NCBI GenBank assembly: GCA_019677205.1
Contig: JAAMXY010000010.1
Span: 1-62,221 of the forward strand
Origin: Pinguiococcus pyrenoidosus
Lineage: Eukaryota; Sar; Pinguiophyceae; Pinguiochrysidales; Pinguiochrysidaceae
Length of the DNA stretch: 62,221 nt
Reading direction: 5' to 3'
Part shown: positions 59,501-62,221 of the stretch, in pieces
How the letters are laid out: every line of letters begins with the position of its first letter
Position numbering within the stretch: the stretch's first letter is position 1
The notes under the pieces: model-generated
Told to the model about the DNA's origin: nothing
The model's input: the letters and a program-made list of their open reading frames with translations, nothing else
Database searches by the model: none
Made by a program: the position numbers and the translations under genes

Positions 59501-60642
59501 CTTCCGGGAGGACTTCCCGGTCTGCGTCCATCGACGAGACCACCACTGGCGGAGACGAGTACGCCGCCGAGAACGCCGTGCCGAGACTGTCGGCGAAGGG
59601 GTACCGACTCATCCATTTGGCAACCAAGAGCGGGTGTTCCACCACGGTCCGGCTCCTGCTGGACAATGGGGCCGATGTCAACGGGACCGCAGAGAAGCAG
59701 GTGACCGCTCTCCACATCGCCGTTGCCGAAGGGAACACTCGGATCGCAAAGCTCCTTCTGGACGAACACGCGGACGTTAACGCGGCCTTCGGGGCTTTCA
59801 CCGGACACGACGCGGCGGTGCCGGAGTCGAGAAGTGGAAGACAAGGGCGGGCATCCCCTCGATCTCAAAACTCGAGATCCTACGCTCTGCATCTTGCTGC
59901 GCAGGGTGGGGACGAAGGAATGGTTCGTCTGCTCCTTGACTACGGAGCCGGTGTGAATTGCCAGGACAGCAGGGGCAGGTCGCCGTTGCACTTTGCAGTC
60001 GAAGGTGGCCACGAGGCCGTCGTCCGGCTGCTCCTTATGCGCGGTGCTATCAGCTTTAGCTATCTCTCGCGTGCTGCGCTGGCTAGGCAGCTCACGAACA
60101 TCGCTGAGCTGCTGCAGCGGGTGTCCCAGCAAGACTCGCAGCCCTCCAGCGAACCCGAGACCGAGACCGAGACCGAGACCGTTAGCTCGGACGAGGACGA
60201 CTACACCTCGCTCGTCTATCTTCGCAATTCGGTCCTTTCCCCTCCCCTTGAAGGGCGCCGAGGCCAGGAAGCCAGCTTGGCTTCTGCGGGCTTTGCGGAC
60301 GCCGTTGGCGGTTGCGAGCTAGCGCTTGGCTCACAGGATGCTCCATCGGCCCCCGTACCTACGACTCTCGATTCCACGATGATGGCCGTTCTTCGTGAAG
60401 CCGGCTACCTGTCGACGGGAGCTCAAAGGACTGAGCATCTCAGCCAGCGACAGCACGCTACACTAGGGCCTGATGCGCACTGGTTCTACAGCATGCAGTG
60501 CAAGAAGGAACGTGCGGATGCCCTGGGGATGCGTCAAATGGCAGGCAGGCAAACAAGCTCGTCGAAACGCTTTTCCTCTGAAATGCCAAGCTCCCAGGGC
60601 TCTCCCGGACGCAGCAAGAGGCGCAGGCGTTACATCCTTTGA
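51513..60642 (+). CDS. ANK3: giant ankyrin-repeat protein with novel N-terminal module
   Basis: Exons 51513-51702, about 51746-53384 and 53610-60642; about 2953 aa. Intron 1 (43 or 49 bp, acceptor 51745 or 51751) is very short and the least certain join; intron 2 (225 bp, phase 2) is firm. Long disordered N terminus, then module A at about 366-496 (KEERLRTLLYELRHTKLPRR, ELMLTVAYTLDGEL, LIFLNTRIGE, IDMILFW), module B to about 800 (GKCASFIIGV, SVVLVYGF, LWMVLTRGPGEM, HATPAFRWP at 685, WIAKRWPALG). The linker contains a His/Asp/Arg repeat (DEDRHLFENRHPFEDRH). About 52 ankyrin repeats lie at about 1023-2777, then an acidic tail (PETETETETVSSDEDDY) and a basic C terminus SKRRRRYIL. Unlike ANK1, ANK2 and G4 it lacks an intron at the ILFW position, but shares with G4 an intron before module B's VLVY core. 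Function unknown. Confidence 0.85.
53499..53600. repeat. (CT)n microsatellite in ANK3 intron 2
   Basis: About 33 CT units grading into CTCACT, ending a few bases before the acceptor GGTTTAG at 53609; like the ANK1 intron, a hugely extended polypyrimidine tract. Confidence 0.95.
54310..54405 (+). repeat. 15-24 bp in-frame repeat in ANK3 linker
   Basis: Five degenerate copies of GAAGATCGTCACC(C/A), encoding EDRHP/ENRHP/EDRHQ; His-Asp-Arg rich. Confidence 0.85.
60155..60181 (+). repeat. (GAGACC)n coding repeat in ANK3 acidic tail
   Basis: Encodes the ETETETET run of the acidic tail. Confidence 0.9.
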
Positions 60643-62130
60643 AGATAAGGAGCCCACAAGTGGGGTTTGGTAGTGTGTTGCTCAGGTGAGGCGGGCTGGC
60701 GCACAAGCTTTGGTGGCGCTCGTCATGGCAAAGAAGTCTTGTAGCACTTGTAGTGGGTGTGGGAGTGGGAGCGGCAGCGGCAGCGGTAGTAGTGGTAGGA
60801 GTGGTAGAAGTTTACACGGTTTGTGAAGGAAACTGGGCGTTGGCCCGTTCCCGAACAACAGAAAAAGAGAAAAAGAGAAAAAGAGAAAAACAGAAAAATA
60901 GAAAAACAGAAAAACAGAAAAACAGAAAAAGGAGAAAAAGGAGAAAAAGGGCAAAAGGGCAAAAGGGTAAAAGGGCAAGTACATGCATGTAGATTGGCGG
61001 TGATTTGCTCACTGCGGAGGCGTTTGCGCAAGCAAGGTGCGGACTGGAAGCCAGACAGAAGGGCAGACAGGCACCGAAGGCTCGGAAAAACGCGCGAACA
61101 GCTTCGAATCAAGCTTTTCGGTGATGAGCGCAGCGGAGAAGCAACCCGGTGCGCTCGGAAAGTGATAGCCTGGGGTCACGGTTCAGAGGCCATTTAAAGG
61201 CATGAAGAGCGGCAGCAGCAGTCTCTCCGTTACCAGGGCTACAAAAACAACCCTTGAACATGGCAAGCCGTGCGTCCTCGCAGGCCACGAGGACTCACAG
61301 GAGAACCGTCTGAAGCACGCGTTCACGATTGCAGCTGTTAGTTTACTGCCAGCTCGCAACAGATGCTGATAATCTTGGCGATTTCTCAGCGAGAAGCAAA
61401 GTAGTTGTTTACTCCTTGCTCGTCTCGTTGCCCAGCTCCGTCGTCCTTTCCCCCTTCTCTTGCCCTGCTGGGTAGGCAGCCAGAGATGCTGAGCCAAGTT
61501 CGTGCTTGGGCCCCGAGGGACAGAAGAAGGCCGGTGGACCAGTCCGCAGGAGAAACAAGCAAGGCAGCCGGCGGGAGAGACTAGCAAGGCAGCCGGCAGC
61601 CCTGCAAAAGGTTTGGCCCCCAAGCTAGTGCTCAAGCTGGTGCGCCTCTCGCCGCCGCTGGAAAGCTCACCCACGCAGAGGCTCCGGTCATCACAGGCGG
61701 CGCTACACGGAGCGTTTCTGCTGCGCCCGTGGTAGAGAGGGAGCACGTCGTCACGAACTTGTGTCATCGATGTCGTCGATCTAGGCGCCGAGTATACGGC
61801 ACTTGTTCTTGCGGCACAGTCGAGTTCATCAGCTATTTCTGCATCCTACGGGTGAGTAGGCTGCGAAGACAATACATTGTCGGGTCCGTCCCTACCATTG
61901 GGTCAACACGGGCTTGCGACGCTTCTGCGTCCAAGATTGGTCAAAATAGTCCGCAACACAAACCCCATCCTAGCGGCGATTGGTGCTTTCCAGGCCGCAG
62001 CGAAGCATCCCGATTCGCCGTGATAAGGCGCTCCCCCAATATCGGCCTTCCAAAGCAACAACACAGAAGGGCACGCTGCTATTTCGACCAATCCCTCCGC
62101 CCTCTCTTGCAGTTGCGTACATCAGCGGGA
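60643..62130. other. downstream intergenic region with purine repeats and CCAAT cluster
   Basis: 1.5 kb without a gene I can support. Contains a GTGGGA/GCGGCA repeat (about 60750-60810), a purine tract built of AGAAAA units (about 60863-60972), and CCAAT/ATTGG pentamers at about 61907, 61936, 61979, 62033 and 62088. Confidence 0.5.
60863..60972. repeat. (AGAAAA)n / AAAAGGGC purine minisatellite
   Basis: About 15 six-base AGAAAA/CAGAAA units, then AAAAGGGCA units; non-coding. Confidence 0.9.
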
Positions 62131-62221
62131 ATGCAATCGATCCCACGTCTTCTCCGCTCCCGCGTCAGAAGACAGAGGTCGCTCTCCCGATCCTTCGGCG
62201 TTGGGTGTCGCCACCGCCAAC
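62131..62221 (+). other. possible 5' end of a further gene
   Basis: ATG at 62131 opens a frame that stays open for 30 codons to the window edge (MQSIPRLLRSRVRRQRS). A CCAAT cluster precedes it, as for the other cluster members. Too short to classify; could be chance. Confidence 0.2.

Noticed and set aside
61183-61767. 194-codon minus-strand frame at the right end
   Set aside because: No domain, no leader and an unremarkable composition; it cannot be separated from chance in GC-rich DNA.
27590-62000. Idea that the many 99-bp periodic units are a CRISPR-like or satellite array
   Set aside because: The periodicity is the 33-residue ankyrin repeat at protein level; DNA identity between units is low and the frame stays open.

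Overview
The window is a piece of nuclear chromosome from a GC-rich, intron-bearing eukaryote using the standard genetic code. Short GT-AG introns (mostly 58-274 bp) interrupt nearly every gene; the plus and minus strands are both used and divergent/convergent pairs dominate. Several clues point to an alga with a complex (secondary) plastid, most likely a stramenopile or similar lineage: three predicted proteins begin with an ER signal peptide whose cleavage region resembles the ASAFAP plastid motif, one protein carries the HGGG-type (WRKY19-like) zinc-finger repeats common in stramenopiles, and several intergenic spacers carry microsatellites. The lineage call is inference; the exon models were built by hand from splice signals, reading phase and family alignment remembered from known proteins.

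Left part (1-27 kb): ordinary housekeeping-type genes. In order: the 3' part of a SulP anion transporter with STAS and cyclic-nucleotide-binding domains (+); a zinc-finger protein with a C-terminal copper-type Cys motif (-); a Patched/NPC1-like sterol-sensing-domain transporter (+); a 300-aa unknown (+); a 169-aa probable plastid protein (+); a 477-aa coiled-coil unknown (-); a RuvC-like resolvase with an organelle-targeting leader (+); ERO1, the ER disulfide oxidase, with a C-terminal membrane anchor (-); a 710-aa unknown (+); a 280-aa unknown (-); a Mn-type superoxide dismutase with a plastid leader (+); RAD51 recombinase (-).

Right part (27-62 kb): a tandem cluster of four related genes, all on the plus strand, that I could not assign to a described family. 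ANK1, ANK2 and ANK3 encode proteins of about 2900-3000 aa, each made of a shared two-part N-terminal module of unknown function, a variable low-complexity linker, roughly 50 ankyrin repeats in one giant exon, and an acidic Ser-rich tail. The fourth member (G4, between ANK2 and ANK3) has the N-terminal module but no ankyrin repeats. Intron positions in the module (two phase-2 introns, distributed mosaically among the four genes) and the register-matched ankyrin arrays show that the cluster arose by duplication of whole genes. CCAAT-box clusters precede each member and also occur at the right edge, where a further open frame begins, so the cluster may continue beyond the window. This tandem family is the best candidate for a previously undescribed system here; its function (scaffold, receptor or defence/recognition) is not readable from sequence alone.
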